Below, piece after piece: positions 33,651 to 46,000 of a stretch of DNA of 64,000 nucleotides. The stretch lies in contig JAMXBD010000111.1 in the NCBI GenBank assembly GCA_024138025.1, positions 496,001-560,000 of the forward strand, written 5' to 3'. Made by a program: the position numbers and the translations under genes. Numbering within the stretch: the stretch's first letter is position 1; every line of letters starts with the position of its first letter. Origin of the DNA: Combretum micranthum. Lineage: Eukaryota; Streptophyta; Magnoliopsida; Myrtales; Combretaceae. Below the pieces are notes generated by a model that had not been told where the DNA came from, did no database searches, and saw only the letters and a program-made list of their open reading frames with translations.

Positions 33651-34539
33651 ATTGTTAAAATATGAGCTAAAGGCCCAGTACACAAGTAACAAATACAAAT
33701 GCGAAGTGTTTCATACATGCTTAAGCTAAATGCAAATGCAACAATCATTAGATTATTAGTTAATTAAACAACATTGGAGTATTCAAACTCCGGATAATAG
33801 GGATTTATGGGGGAACCAAAGTAACGATCAAGACGCTTAGGGGGTTGATATAAGTAGCTCGGATACTTATATCTCCTAGATAATTTTATCCAAAACGAAA
33901 AAGTAATCTCATCTAAGGTTTTCAACGTTTCTCGATTTTATTTAACTCAATCCATAATATCACCTTATTCAAGTATTCCCATAAATATTGAATTAAATCA
34001 TATTACATCATTTCAAGAATAAGCAAGTATTATATCGATACTGAATACCCTATCACTTACCCACCGAACTACTTATGAAAGTCATTTCAAAATGACAGGG
34101 GTGGTCTAAGCGCCTAAAACTACCATGCCCCCAATTTGAGCAGGATACTGCTCTTCGAACCAGATTCAACGGTATAAAAGACACTCATTCAAGCAATTAT
34201 TAAATTTTCTCAATTTAAAGTAATTTTAAAAAAAGTCTATCCTAAGCAAAGAATCAAGCATGTTATCGTGTACCTGAAATTTCTTGGGAATTAATAAGGT
34301 TAGCCGAGCGAGGATCTATCACTGTACAAGAAAATATTGAATTTCTCACTTAGTTCAAGCACTAATTACTAGTTTCAAACATAACCAATCAAAAAAATTC
34401 AAATAAATTATTAAAAAGTCATAACATAGCATTTTAACATCATATAATATCATATAATATTCAGTAAAATATTCAATTGATTATATATCAAGCTTTGAAA
34501 AATATTGGAGGAAGTTTTTGAAAATGAAAACTACGAGAG

Positions 34540-34770
34540 ACACGCTGGCCTTCAACGCCAACGGCGTTGATCCGGTGCATTCTGCACTAAAACTTAATGC
34601 TTGTCATCGCTGGCAGCGTTCAACAATACGCTGGTGGCTTTAAGTTGGTGTAGACTGCAACTTCAATTTTTCAAAATTTCCGAGAGTTCCACGAGATTGG
34701 TCCACGCTCGTGAATACCCCAACACCGGTAGCGTTGCCATGTACACCGGTGGCCTATTGCCTGCGTAGAC
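34540..34770 (-). promoter_or_regulatory. Type-B word cluster (GCCGGC/CGCTGGC-like)
   Basis: GC-rich words in AT-rich surroundings: ACGCTGGCCTTCAACGCC, AACGGCGTTGATCCGG, CGCTGGCAGCGTTC, ACGCTGGTGGCTTT, ACACCGGTAGCG, ACACCGGTGGCC. The family is the same as at 48,620-49,200, 55,020-55,560, 59,690-59,935 and 63,930-63,990. A TATATAA box lies about 45 bases further on the minus strand. Confidence 0.5.
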
Positions 34771-35223
34771 TCCTAGAACAAAATTATGTGATTTTCACGA
34801 ATTCCCCTATTTTCTTTGTAAAATTTACACATTCAAAAATCCTTCAAACTCATTCTAAGCTTCCCAAAACTTGTTATATGTTCTTAACACAATTCAACAA
34901 ACACTAACTCCTCTTCAATCCATCAATCACTCAACTATACATCACACAAAATTTGCATTTCAACTCCTTATGCCCATTACACTACTCAACCTTTGCCATC
35001 CTAACACAATCATCCCAACACTTCCAAATTCATATAAAACATATACTACAAACTCCTCTAGCAACATAACACTACTCAAACTACCATCAATGTATAAAAA
35101 TCATTCTATCACCATTTAGTATATAATCCCTATTTTAACAAATGCATAACTTAAATACACATAAAGCAAGAAGAATACACTTACCATATGGACTTTGTGC
35201 CTTAGTTTAGGAGTCTTGTTACA

Positions 35224-36048
35224 AGCCTTTGAGTGTTTAATTTATTGGAAGGTGAAGGGATTAATTATATATGGCCATGGCAAAGCTTTTGGAAGAGGAA
35301 AAATAGGGTTTTGAAGCTTTTTGATGTATGTTATGTTGGTCTAAAATTGTTGGACGAATTTGCACTTTCAAAAGTTGGTATTTATCTATTTGTTGACTTT
35401 GGTGGCTACCATAATTAAGTCCTTTAATTAGCTTGGCTTTGGCTAATTAAAGGTGGTATTGGGGTTATTTTATAATTGAAATTTTCTACTAAGAGTTGGT
35501 TTAAATATATGCATAACTTAACTTGTTCTAATCATATTTCATACATTTTAATGCACTTAAAAAAATTTATGAACTCAATATTTAACCACTCTAAGATATT
35601 TAATTTTTTTAACACAACAACACAACCCATTTTTCATGCATCAACATAATTTTAATTTATTACATTTTAAAATCATATATAATTTCAATAACATATTTAT
35701 AAAATATAAATTGAAAAATTCATGGCTATTTCATTATGTGTTTAGTGATATAAAATTTATGTGATTACTAGACTAGTTTATATTTGGTACCGGACCATGA
35801 CTTGTGTTTTTTTCCTCTTGAGTCCTTATTGTTTGAATGGACATCTCATCGAGCTAAATTATAATTAGATGATCAATAAGTCCTTTTAACTCACTAAACC
35901 TAAAGATATTCTAATTAATTGTTGATATTCATTAATTTAATTTATAAATTAAGCTTAAATTTCTCCACAAAGGAATATAATATTTCTATTCACGAAATTT
36001 TTTTAGTAATTATTAAAAAGAAGAAGACCTCGTTTTATCCTAACTACC

Positions 36049-36079
<31 letters not shown>

Positions 36080-38009
36080 GTATGTTATTTTAGTGTCACT
36101 TTTCTCCATGTGTTCATTCCTATAATTTATAAAGAGAGGAAAACAAAAATGAAAAAAGAACTTAATTAGACGAAATATCAAACTTCAACATATGGAAAAT
36201 GGCTTAAAGAAAGCTTAATAACTTGATGGGGGAAGCTTATTAAATTTTATCCCTAATAAAACAGAAAGGCAAACGCTTTATTAGGAAGCAAAGAAATTTC
36301 ATTCAAATACACATAAAGTTAAAAAGAAAAAGCCAATTTTTTCAATCGGTTATTAGTGTATAGATATGTGCGTATGTATTTGGCAATATGAATATAGTAA
36401 AGTTCTTTTTTTCGGACATTTTCTTTTTCTTAAATGGATGCATTAGTAAATAGGGTGAAGTAAAATCAAAGTAAAAACTAAAAAGACGAGAAAATGGCCA
36501 GTTTACGATCGCCAATAAATTATTTACATAAATACCAATTGTATTAAGCTAATTATTGAAATACCAATACAAAATTGTGCGTATAAGATGCAATTTTAAC
36601 TTTTTATGAGTGTCGCATGTTTTACATTTAATTTTTAGGATTTTCGCCAAAATAATGAAACTTTCCATTTATAAATAAATTGCATATTGAAGATATGATT
36701 TTACTTTTCATTTATAATAGATCATATGTTTAACATGTGATTTTACAAGATATTAAAGTTTCGAAATTACATGTTAAGCATGTGATTCCTTTGTTAAAAC
36801 CATATTCTCATATTTAGATCTGAATTTGCGTTGATATTTAGATAATTAAAATTATATGATTTTTATCGTAATAAATTTTTTTATTAAGCTGGTAGACATG
36901 TGTTGCACGAAATATAATAGTAGGTCTTGCAATTCCGATAAGAGGTGCAACATTGTGGTTTTTTTTAAAACACAGTTTGTCCCTATCTTTCCATTCGTTA
37001 CTAGGGGGTTTTTTATTCGTAAAATTGCATATACCTTAATCTTCTAGGACATACCTCTGCGTTTATACATAAATGAAACAGATCTTACTGAATTTGTTTC
37101 TTAAATTTAGACGAGACTTAAGATTTAGAGCATAATTAGACGTAGAAATGAATAAAAAGGCAAAGTACATGGATACACCTGTGCTAAACAAGCAACCATC
37201 ATTAGGAATGCTATCGTTGGTCAACTAATTAGGGCTTGTAAAAGCTTTTTTGGCGTTTTCTTAGTTTTCAAGTTGTTTCTTTATCATATTAAGGTCGTAG
37301 ATTTTCCCATAATTCTATACACTTACCATTATATATATTAGGTAGAGTTAAAACAAAGAAAGTTCTCTGGAAGACTTAGTCAAAGGAGTTTGTCGAAATC
37401 TTGATGGTCATTTGCTGTTTTTCTCATGATTTTTCATATGATTCTTTTACAAATTTCTTGAAATACTAAAAAATAAATAATTTATTATCAAGGGTGGAGA
37501 AGTAATTATTAAATTTCAGTAAGGGCAAAATTATCCAATTGTTCAAAATTTCAAAAAGGAATATTGTTTATCCAATGTATAAGATTCCAAGAAAATAACT
37601 GCATCTTATTTATTTATTTTCTGCTTTCCTCTCCAACGTATCCTACAAAAGATTTTTTCTCATCCTTAAACAATAATGAGAATTCTTAAGACTTTTGGAA
37701 GGAAACTATGCTAAGTGAAATTCTTCTCTTTCTCATCATTTCTTGACAAGATGAAAGTTAAAAACATAGGATTTTGAAAATTTAGCATTAACATTAGGAT
37801 TTGATAGGGAAACAACGAGTTTTAGGAGAATTCTTGAGAAATCTTTGAGGGAAAAAGGTTTCAGAAGTGGAACTTAAGGAATTGATAGGATTGTAACAAA
37901 GTAATATGATTTCTTCGTGCAAATTGCGATCCTTTGTGTGCAAATGGACAAATAAAATAATTGTGTCTAAGATTAAAGTACATTATGGACATTTATAATA
38001 GTGTAAGGA
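35224..38009. other. AT-rich stretch, no gene; (AT)n microsatellite
   Basis: No protein similarity in any frame. Holds an (AT)n run at about 36,049-36,078 and a patch of small imperfect palindromes at 36,540-36,790 (TTTAACATGTGATT, ACATGTTAAGCATGTGATT). Similar words occur at 49,480-49,600. Confidence 0.45.
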
Positions 38010-38355
38010 TTGGGATTTTTGAATTTTGCACAAAATACCTTTTGTATGTGCTTAGCAAGATTGAGTACATGAGTCGTGAATGTGCTTGTGTTGAACACTG
38101 TAGCTGTTTAGTATTACTTTTTGGTGTTGTGTTCAATATGACCAAGAACAAAGGTCGTGTTCATGGCCAAGTTGAACATGGTAGTGCATTGTATTCAAGT
38201 AATTCTTGTTTCTAAGTTCAACATAAGTGGGTACATGGGTCGTGTTTGAACCTATGTTGATGACAACCTAGTTTCTGTGCTCAATGCAACTAAGTACACA
38301 GGTTGTGTTGAGACCCGTATAGAAGTACACAACCTCTAACACAGCTTGTGTACAA
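38010..38355 (+). promoter_or_regulatory. Type-C word cluster (ACACAACC-like)
   Basis: Recurring words: GTTGAACACTG, GGTCGTGTTCATGG, GTTGAACATGG, GGGTCGTGTTTGAACC, ACACAGGTTGTGTTGAG, TACACAACCTCTAACACAG. A TATAAATTA box follows at 38,481. This resembles the cluster at 2,455-2,660. No LTR borders could be set. The 84-codon frame at 37,961-38,215 is made of these words and is not called a gene. Confidence 0.4.
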
Positions 38356-38394
38356 CATAACTTTTCAAAACTTGCTTCTTCCTTATCAAAGATC

Positions 38395-38560
38395 CTTGAA
38401 ACTTACTTGAATTTTGTATGTTAAATGCAACATTACTTCTAAAAACTATAAAAGCATCATGAGCTAGTGGACTCGCTATTTATAAATTAATTTAGATGAA
38501 CATAAGAGATCATCTGCCATTTACTATTAGAATTAGAGGGAATGTTCTAGGTGATATGTC
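38395..38560 (+). repeat. Dispersed repeat, copy 1 of a direct pair
   Basis: TTAAATGCAACATTA, AAGCATCATGAGCTAGTGG, CTCGCTATTTATAAAT and TGCCATTTACTAT line up in the same order with 41,110-41,275. It contains the TATAAATTA box that follows the type-C word cluster, so it is likely LTR-derived. Confidence 0.55.
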
Positions 38561-40530
38561 ACTCCATGAATGGAGAGGATTAGATGTTTATATTAAGTGG
38601 TTAATCATGTGTAATTAGGTGTAAGTTAAGTCTTATGGGCTCCAGTTAATCAGACATGGGGTTAGGCTTTTAATTAGGTGGGTATGGATTGGGTATTTAG
38701 ATGGGTTAGATAATTCTTTTAGGGGTTTTAGAATTTAGATAAATGGATTTAGAATCAAGTAGATGAAAAATGAGTAAGTATTTAGCTAAACTTTAGGAAT
38801 TTAGGGTTTTAGGAATTAATAATTGGATTTGAATTTGGATTAGAATAAATAAGTTTTGTATTTAAGGGTCTTAGGTAGTTCAATTTGTGATTTTGAGCAC
38901 AAATTGATAATCGGAGTGATTTGATATATCGAATTTGGTAATTGGGATAATATGATATGTCGAGATGGGTATTAAAAGTATTTGAAATCTCTAATATTAA
39001 ATAAATTTAAAAACTAATCCAATTTGGCCAATTTACTAAATTATACCCTATAGTTTATTTAACTCATTTAACTATACTATCTAATTTCAATTTTTAATCC
39101 AACTATAAATTAAGATTCAAATTTATTCATATTATTATACCATTTAATTAACACTTTCCTAATTTGTCTTGATAAATTCTAGATATTCCAGTTAGTTTCA
39201 TTACTTTTGCCCCATTGTTAGTCTCATCCTCTCCAATCACTTAAATTAGCATCTAGATCGCCCAAAAGTCAATGATTAGCTTGATCTTCGAAGGATGGGT
39301 ACACATCCGAATTACTCCCTTCAACTCTACCTACATTATCAGGGATCTCATCTTCGTCATCGATTTCTTTAGACTTCTCATAATGATAAATTCACCTCGA
39401 GTAAGTTTAGGCCATTCCCTAAATCATCATGTGATACTCGATTATTTGAAAAGATTGTCATGACATGTTTTATAAAGCTACTTATAAAAAAAACCCTTAA
39501 TCTTGCTTATATACCACGTTGATGTTAGATCATATGCAATGTGTGACCTCTGGTCCAACATCCTACATCAAATTTTAGATAATGACACCACCCTATTATA
39601 GTAGTTATCTCGATTTTTCTATCCACTACTTTTCCTATTTTTGTGAAATCGTTAGCATCAAGATACTGGTAACATTAATAATAAGTTCAATGAATCATCA
39701 TACAAAATACTATGCTTTAATTTACTACAAAATATATAATAAGACATTGCATATATTTAAATAAATACAACACATATTGCATATAAGTGCTAATATAAAA
39801 ATAAAGGTTAACTACAAAAACATAACTTGTGTATTTCTTTTTTTTAGACAAATAGGTGACCTAAGTTTCATACAAAAGTGTTTATATTATTTAATAATTT
39901 TAGAATGAAAAATATCAATATTTTATTGGTCATAAAAATTAATTTTAATTTTTTTCAATTTTATCATTTTTAAAAAAATAATTTTTAATAATTTTATTTT
40001 TTAATTTTATTTATTAATTTTTTATTAAATTAATTTTTTAGACCAATAAAACTGTAAAACATCCCTCAATAGTAGTTAATTATAATGATATTTTTACATG
40101 AAACTCGGATCACTTATTTGTAAAAATAAATAAATAAATAACATAAGTCATGCGTATTTACAAATTGGTTAAAATACAAATAATATTTTTATAATTAATA
40201 CTATCTATAAAATGTTAAACAAGTCACAAACATATTTCTGCGCGATATGCAAGAAATTAATACTCCGTATATCTAAATCTATGCGAATGACACGATACAT
40301 ATTCATATATAAACATAAAAAAAATTGTATAAATTTACTACAACTTATTGTAACAGAAAGTATATAATTAAATAAATTCAAAACACATTATATATAACGG
40401 TAAAATAAACCAAATATAAAATAATTCACATACACAATTATACATGTAATTATCAGTTCAATACATATCATAAGATATTACATTCTAACAAATATAAAAA
40501 CATATTATTTATATTTTTAAATATAAAAAA
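38561..40530. other. AT-rich stretch, no gene
   Basis: No coding similarity. The region 38,620-38,990 is slightly richer in G and T, with repeated GGATTTAGAAT-type words. 39,780-40,530 is almost pure AT. Confidence 0.45.
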
Positions 40531-40539
40531 TATTTATTA

Positions 40540-40815
40540 ACCATGAACGAGTAAAATACGAAGGCGACGCGCATGAATATTACGGATCTCCAATTGAATA
40601 TTCTGCAGAACAAACAAAACCATAAAAGTTAATAAATAATTGAAATAAAAAAGAAATAGGCAGAGATTTGGACGGAGAGAGTTGAGAGAATTGACTTGCG
40701 CGCACGGGGAGCGCGGCAGCGTCTTTTCACGAGGAGTGAGGAGCGAGTTCCGTCTCTTTCGAATTTCAGAGGTCGGATCGCATTTGATATAAGATGTGGC
40801 CAAATTATATAGTTT
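40540..40815 (-). promoter_or_regulatory. GC-rich leader with TATA box and splice acceptor, possible gene 5' end
   Basis: On the minus strand: a TATATAAT-like box near 40,812-40,805, then a GC-rich leader (40,790-40,690, with GCGCGCAAG and CCGCGCTCCCC), a pyrimidine-rich stretch, a TTCTGCAG acceptor (exon from 40,602) and an ATG at 40,574 opening MRVAFVFYSFM. No downstream exon can be recognised. The GC content is far above the neighbours. It could be a stranded 5' end of a host gene; the protein is not recognised. The TATA-like box overlaps the dispersed repeat copy at 40,801. Confidence 0.35.
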
Positions 40816-40960
40816 CGTTATTAATTTTGATAAAATTATTCTTATTGACTATTTAATGATTTATATAATACTCAATCGTGATCAAATCATTAAAATAATT
40901 AATATTTTAATTATTATATTTATTTTAACAATTAAACGATTGACTAGATGATTCCATTTA
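40801..40960 (+). repeat. Dispersed short repeat, copy 2
   Basis: Matches 32,234-32,385 over TTAATTTTGATA and ATCAAATCATTAAAATAATT and continues with TAATTATTATATTTATTTT and a GATTGACTAGATG-type end shared with 51,895-52,050. Confidence 0.55.
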
Positions 40961-41109
40961 CATGACCATAAAAATATGAGATTCAATGTTGACTAGATTT
41001 TGTTTATCTTAGTCAGCATAATTAGCAATGTGTCTTGCCTCGTTGCTTTTGTATTCTTTTTCTAAAAATTAGAGGGGGAGACTTGCATTTTATTCCCGCA
41101 GCACTACTA

Positions 41110-41275
41110 AAATTTTAATTGGTAAACCAATTGAAATTTATATATTAAATGTAAGATTATCCTAAAAATTATGAAAGCATCTTAAATTAGCGGGCTCGCT
41201 ATATGTAAATCGACCCCTGTTAGTTTAGATCAACAGAGAATGATTTGCGATTTACTATAGATATCCTATGAAGAT
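41110..41275 (+). repeat. Dispersed repeat, copy 2 of a direct pair
   Basis: Same order of words as 38,395-38,560 (TTAAATGTAAGATTA, AAGCATCTTAAATTAGCGG, CTCGCTATATGTAAAT, TTGCGATTTACTAT). The chromovirus insertion begins a few bases to the right. Confidence 0.55.
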
Positions 41276-41286
41276 TCTATTATACC

Positions 41287-41962
41287 TGTTATGTCATGAA
41301 GCCAAACGAACAAAAAAAGACCATCACATTTACAAGATTTTATTGCTTAGGATACAGCTAAGCAAAGAAGAACAAAAACATATATATAGTACTTGTTTCT
41401 TTCACTTGTAATAGTAGGACAGCTTTAAAGACAGCTACGACATCATAATGGAAATATATATATATATATATAGTATTTGTCTTTTTGCATGTATAAGAAG
41501 AATAGCTGGCAAATTGAATCGACTATAGATAGGTATTGTAATAGATTACAGATTGTGATTCTCACAATTGGATATAAATAGAAAGATACAACAAAGATGA
41601 AAAAAGGAGCATTTTACCTAGAAATTACCAAATCTCTTAAGGAGCCTCTGAAAGCTCGAATTCTAGTTTACATTTCAAGCTCTACTCTTTTAGTTTCCTT
41701 GCAAAAGAGAACAACACAAGTAGTTAGTAAAACAAATAAACACAGATCTAAAACTTGACATAAGTTAAGAAAGATTTGATAGATAAAGTTTGAAAACCCT
41801 AATTTTCCAAAGAACTTTCGAGAGTAAAGAACAAAGAGAGCACTTACATTTGAGAGGAAATTCTATCGGAAGAGAGAGAAGATCACATGAGTAATTGCTA
41901 GGGTTTTTTTTTACCAGTCGGATATTATTTTTAGTGGACTGGGCCTTGGATTAGGCTTATCA
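41287..41962 (+). repeat. Chromovirus 5' LTR
   Basis: TGTTATGTCATG...GGCTTATCA. It contains an (AT)n run (41,455-41,472). It matches the 3' LTR along its length with scattered substitutions, many of them C/T. Confidence 0.9.
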
Positions 41963-41999
41963 ATTGGTGCTTTCATTGACTTTGATTTCCATTCCTACC

Positions 42000-43012
42000 A
42001 TGGCTGATGGAACTCATGGTTTTTCTCAACTCAAAGAAGATCTTCAATCTCATGAAAGTAAGATCCTTTCACTTGATTCTAAAACTGATAGATTGCTGGC
42101 TAATATGAATCAAGTTTTACCATTTGTTAAATTGCAAATGGAGAATCAAATTAATTCGAATCGTAATTCTACTATTAGTTCATCATTTTCTCCAGAGGGA
42201 CATTCGAATACTGTGGAGTCTTAATATTCTTACATGAAGAATATGAAATTAGATTTACCAAAGTTTTCTGGGGATAACCCTTTGTCATGGATTTTTAAAG
42301 CCAACCAAACTTTTTATTTACATAATGTTCCTAACCTTGAATGATTGAAAATTACATCTTTTGCAATGGAAGAGGATGTTGCTAATTGGTATCAGTGGTT
42401 ATATAGGAGAGGTTTGTTATCTACTTGGCTTGTTATTTTGAAAGCTATGGAACATCATTTTGGTCCTTCTATGTATGAGGATCCATAAGGCAAGCTTTCA
42501 AAATTGGTTAAAATTGGCATTGTGTCTGAATATCAGCATGCTTTTGAATCCTTGTCAAATCATGTTACTAGTTTATCTAAAAGTTTTCTAATGAGTTACT
42601 TTATTTCAGGGCTAAACCTATACTTCAACAAGAAGTTTTAGCTGTTCAACCTACTGGTTTGATTCAAGCTATGAGCCTTGCCAAACTTTTTGAGTCTAAA
42701 TTCACACACACTTTACCTTATCCAACTTTAGCCTATACCCCTCCTCCCCATAGTCATACTTTCTCTAAAACTAGTATTTCCTCCACTTACACACCTCCCA
42801 CTTCCATTAAACCTAAAACTTTTCCTTCCAAATCCACATTTTCTTCATCCTCATCTTCCTCCACTACTGCCTTTAGTACTATCTCTAAGAAAACCTACCT
42901 TTTAAAAGATTATCTCCTGCTGAAATGGCCCTTCGAAGAGACAAGGGTCTTTGTTTTAATTGTAATGAGAAATTTAACAAGGACCATATTTGTAAAGCCA
43001 AATTTCTTATGA
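42000..43012 (+). pseudogene. Chromovirus gag, broken
   Basis: Gag would form the virus-like particle. The first ATG after the primer site is at 42,000 (MADGTHGFSQLKEDLQ), followed by a coiled-coil-like N-terminus. TAA at 42,222 interrupts it. The retrotransposon gag core follows (LDLPKFSGDNPLSWIFKA near 42,247; VSEYQHAFESLSNHV near 42,520; YFISGL near 42,598). A frameshift near 42,615 leads to a Ser/Pro/Thr-rich linker. A CFNCNEKFNKDHIC zinc knuckle in another frame lies near 42,950-42,995. Further stops are at about 42,342 and 42,487. Confidence 0.82.
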
Positions 43013-46000
43013 TTATACAACCTGATGATGACGAGGGTGATTTGGAACCATAAGATTCAGTGTCTCATGACTCTATTGATACTCCTATTGAGATTAGTTA
43101 TCACGCTTTGTCTGGTGCTCAGGCTCATAGAACTCTTCGCTTAGAGGGAACAATTGGAGGACAGTTAGTTTCTATTTTGGATGATTCAGAAGTACTCACA
43201 ATTTCATATAGGAACATGTGGCTTGATAATTACATTTACCTATATTGGCAACTTCTCGTTTAAAGTGATGATTAGCAATGGTGAATATTGGACTTGTACA
43301 GGCTTTTATGAGAAAGTGCCTTTAATTTTGGGGCAAGTTCAGATTGATGTTGATTTGTATGTCCTCCCTATTCAGGGTGCAGATTTGGTCTTCGGAATTA
43401 AGTGGCTTCAGACCTTAGGGCCTATCACTATGAACTATGCTCATCTTATTATGGATTTCATGTTGAATGGTCATCTAGTTTTCTTACAGGGCATTTCTTC
43501 TCTTTTTCCTAAACAAATTGACTCTCCTCAATTAACCAAATTGATCAAATCTAATCAGATTGCTAGTTTGTCTAGTTTAGTGGCTCAGACAAATCACTCA
43601 CTTATTGATACCACCCGCAATAACTTTATCGAAGAGCTACTGGGTTGATTTCAAACTGTTTTTGAGACTCCATCATCATTGCTCCCACTACGTGATGTTC
43701 AACATCATATCCATTTGAAGAATGAATCACAGCCCATTAATGTGAAGACCCTACCGTTATCCATATTATCAAAAAGGAGAAATTGAAAAGATGGTTTAGG
43801 AAGCATTGAATTTTGGAATTATAAGGCCTAGCACTAGTGTGTTTTCATCACCAATCTTATTAGTTAAAAAGAAAGATGGATCCTGGCAGTTCTATGTTGA
43901 TTATAGAGCATTAAATCAAGCTACTATATGAGAAAGGTTTCCGATACCCACTATTGATGAGCTTTTGGATGAACTGTTTGAAGCGGTTATTTTCTCCAAG
44001 TTAGATTTACGTGCTGGTTATCACCAAATTTCCATGTATCTTACTGATATACATAAAACAGCCTTTTGTACTCACGAAGGCCATTATGAAATTTTTAGTT
44101 ATGCAGTTTGGCTTACCCAATGCTCCTTCCACATTTCAATTTGTGATGAATACCATTTTTAGGCCCTATATGAGGAAATTCATCATTGTTTTTTTTTTAA
44201 TGATATCCTCATTTATAGCAAATCTCTTTTTGACCATTTGAGTTATTTAGAGACAGCTCTGACTTGCCTCAAGAACATCAGTTTTATCTAAAACATGGTA
44301 CATGTCTTTTTGGCCAATCTAAAGCTGATTATTTGGGCCACTTTTTTCTGCAGTAGGTGTTACTCTTGATCCTTCTAAGGTTTAGGCGATTCACGACTGG
44401 CTCACACCAACCAATCCTACTTAATTAAGAGGATTTTTAGGACTTACTAGTATTAAGGTGCTTTGTGCAGCATTATACTAATATTGCTGCGCCTCTCACC
44501 AATTTACTCAAGAAAGATGCTTATGTTTAGAATTCTTAGGCTGCATCTGCCTTTTCGCAGCTTAAACATGCTCTCATGACCACTCCGGTTTTAACATTGC
44601 TTGATTTTACTCAGACTTTTATTGTATATTGATGCCTCTGGAGTAGGTATGGGTGTTGTATTACATTAGGGATCTCATCCCATTGCTTTCTTTAGCAAGA
44701 AATTTTCATTATGAACGCAAAAAGCTAATGCTTATGTGTGTGAGATGATGGCTTTAGTTGGGGTGGTTAAGAAATCGAGACATTACTTGTTGGGTAGGCA
44801 TTTTATTATTTAGACAAATCAGAAGAGTTTGAAAGAGATTCTTTCTCAAACTATTCAGACACCTGAATAGCAACATTATTTGGTGAAACTTTTGGGTTAT
44901 GATTATGAGATTGTGTATTAGCCAAGCTTTGAGAATGTTGTTGCTGACGCTTTATCGCGTAGCTTTGATTCTACTGCCCAGTTGCTTTGTATTTCTTTAC
45001 CTTCCTTTGACTTTGTCACACTAATTAAGACAGAGTTCAAAGAGAATAAAGAATGATAGAAATTACTGACAAATTGTAAAGCAGGAGTCTCTTTACAGTG
45101 GCCTCTAGTTGCCAAAGATGATTTGTTATTTCTAGGGTCCAAGATTTTTATCCCTCCTCATTCTTCTATTATCAATTCTTTGATATTAGAATTTCATTTA
45201 GCTCATGTGGGTGAACATTTAGGGGTGCTTAAAACATTTAAGCAGCTATCTAATTCCTTTTTTTTTTTTTTTTGGCTTAATATGAAGAGGGATGTTGAAG
45301 CTTTTGTGAAGTGTTACCATGTGTGTCAACAGATTAAGCATTTAACCACATCCCTAGCAGGGTTATTGCAACCACTTCCTATACCTTAGGAGGTTTTTGA
45401 AGACATTTCTATGGATTTTATTACAAGGCTACCAGTTTCCAATGGTTATTATATTATTATGGTAGTAGTAGATCGACTTTCGAAATATACTCACTTTGGG
45501 AGTGTCACAGCCCGTTATAATGCCACTTCAGTAGCAAGATTGTTTGTGGATATGGTAGTCAAGTTACATGGCATTCCAAAATCGATTGTTTTAGACATGG
45601 ATAAGATCTTTATGAGCAAATTTTGGTCCAAGCTGTTTAAGCTCAGTGGCACTACTTTGAAAATGAGTTCAGCTTGCCATCTGCAATTAGATGGTCAAAC
45701 TGATGTCATGAACTAGATGCTTGGAACAGTACTTATGAGCTTATGTTATGGATTATCCAAAGGAGTGGCCTAAATTTCTTGTTTGGGTTGAGTGCTGTTT
45801 TAACATAAGCTATCATACCAATACTCACATGACCCCATTTCAAGTTTTATATGGGAGAGTTCCTCCCACCATTCCTAAATATATTTAGGGATAGACTACT
45901 ATTGATGCTGTGGACCATGAGTTGAAAAATAGAGATGATTTATTGCGTTTGTTAAAGTCCAATTTGAGTCATGCTTAGTTGCACATGAAACAATTTTTAG

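Larger units (their letters stand above)
33170..35223 (-). mobile_element. Probable Ty3 LTR or LTR-like element with a type-B word cluster
   Basis: On the minus strand it would begin TGTAACAAGACTCC at 35,223 and end GGGTCCTTACA at 33,170, fitting the TGTAA...TTACA ends of some plant Ty3 LTRs. It contains a type-B word cluster (34,540-34,770) with a TATATAA box just beyond it on the minus strand (~34,497-34,491), and a small acidic exon (33,643-33,560) after a splice-acceptor-like AATTTCAG. The flanking pentamers (GAATA, AGCCT) do not match, so the right border is uncertain. The plus-strand repeat at 29,840-30,920 shares two blocks with it. Confidence 0.45.

Noticed and set aside
34710..35119. 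Two overlapping frames rich in Thr, Pro and Asn
   Set aside because: They follow from AC-rich and AT-rich LTR text. No homology and no splice or start context.
42659..43012. Ser/Pro/Thr-rich 117-residue frame as a separate gene
   Set aside because: It is the frame-shifted linker between the gag core and zinc knuckle of the chromovirus.
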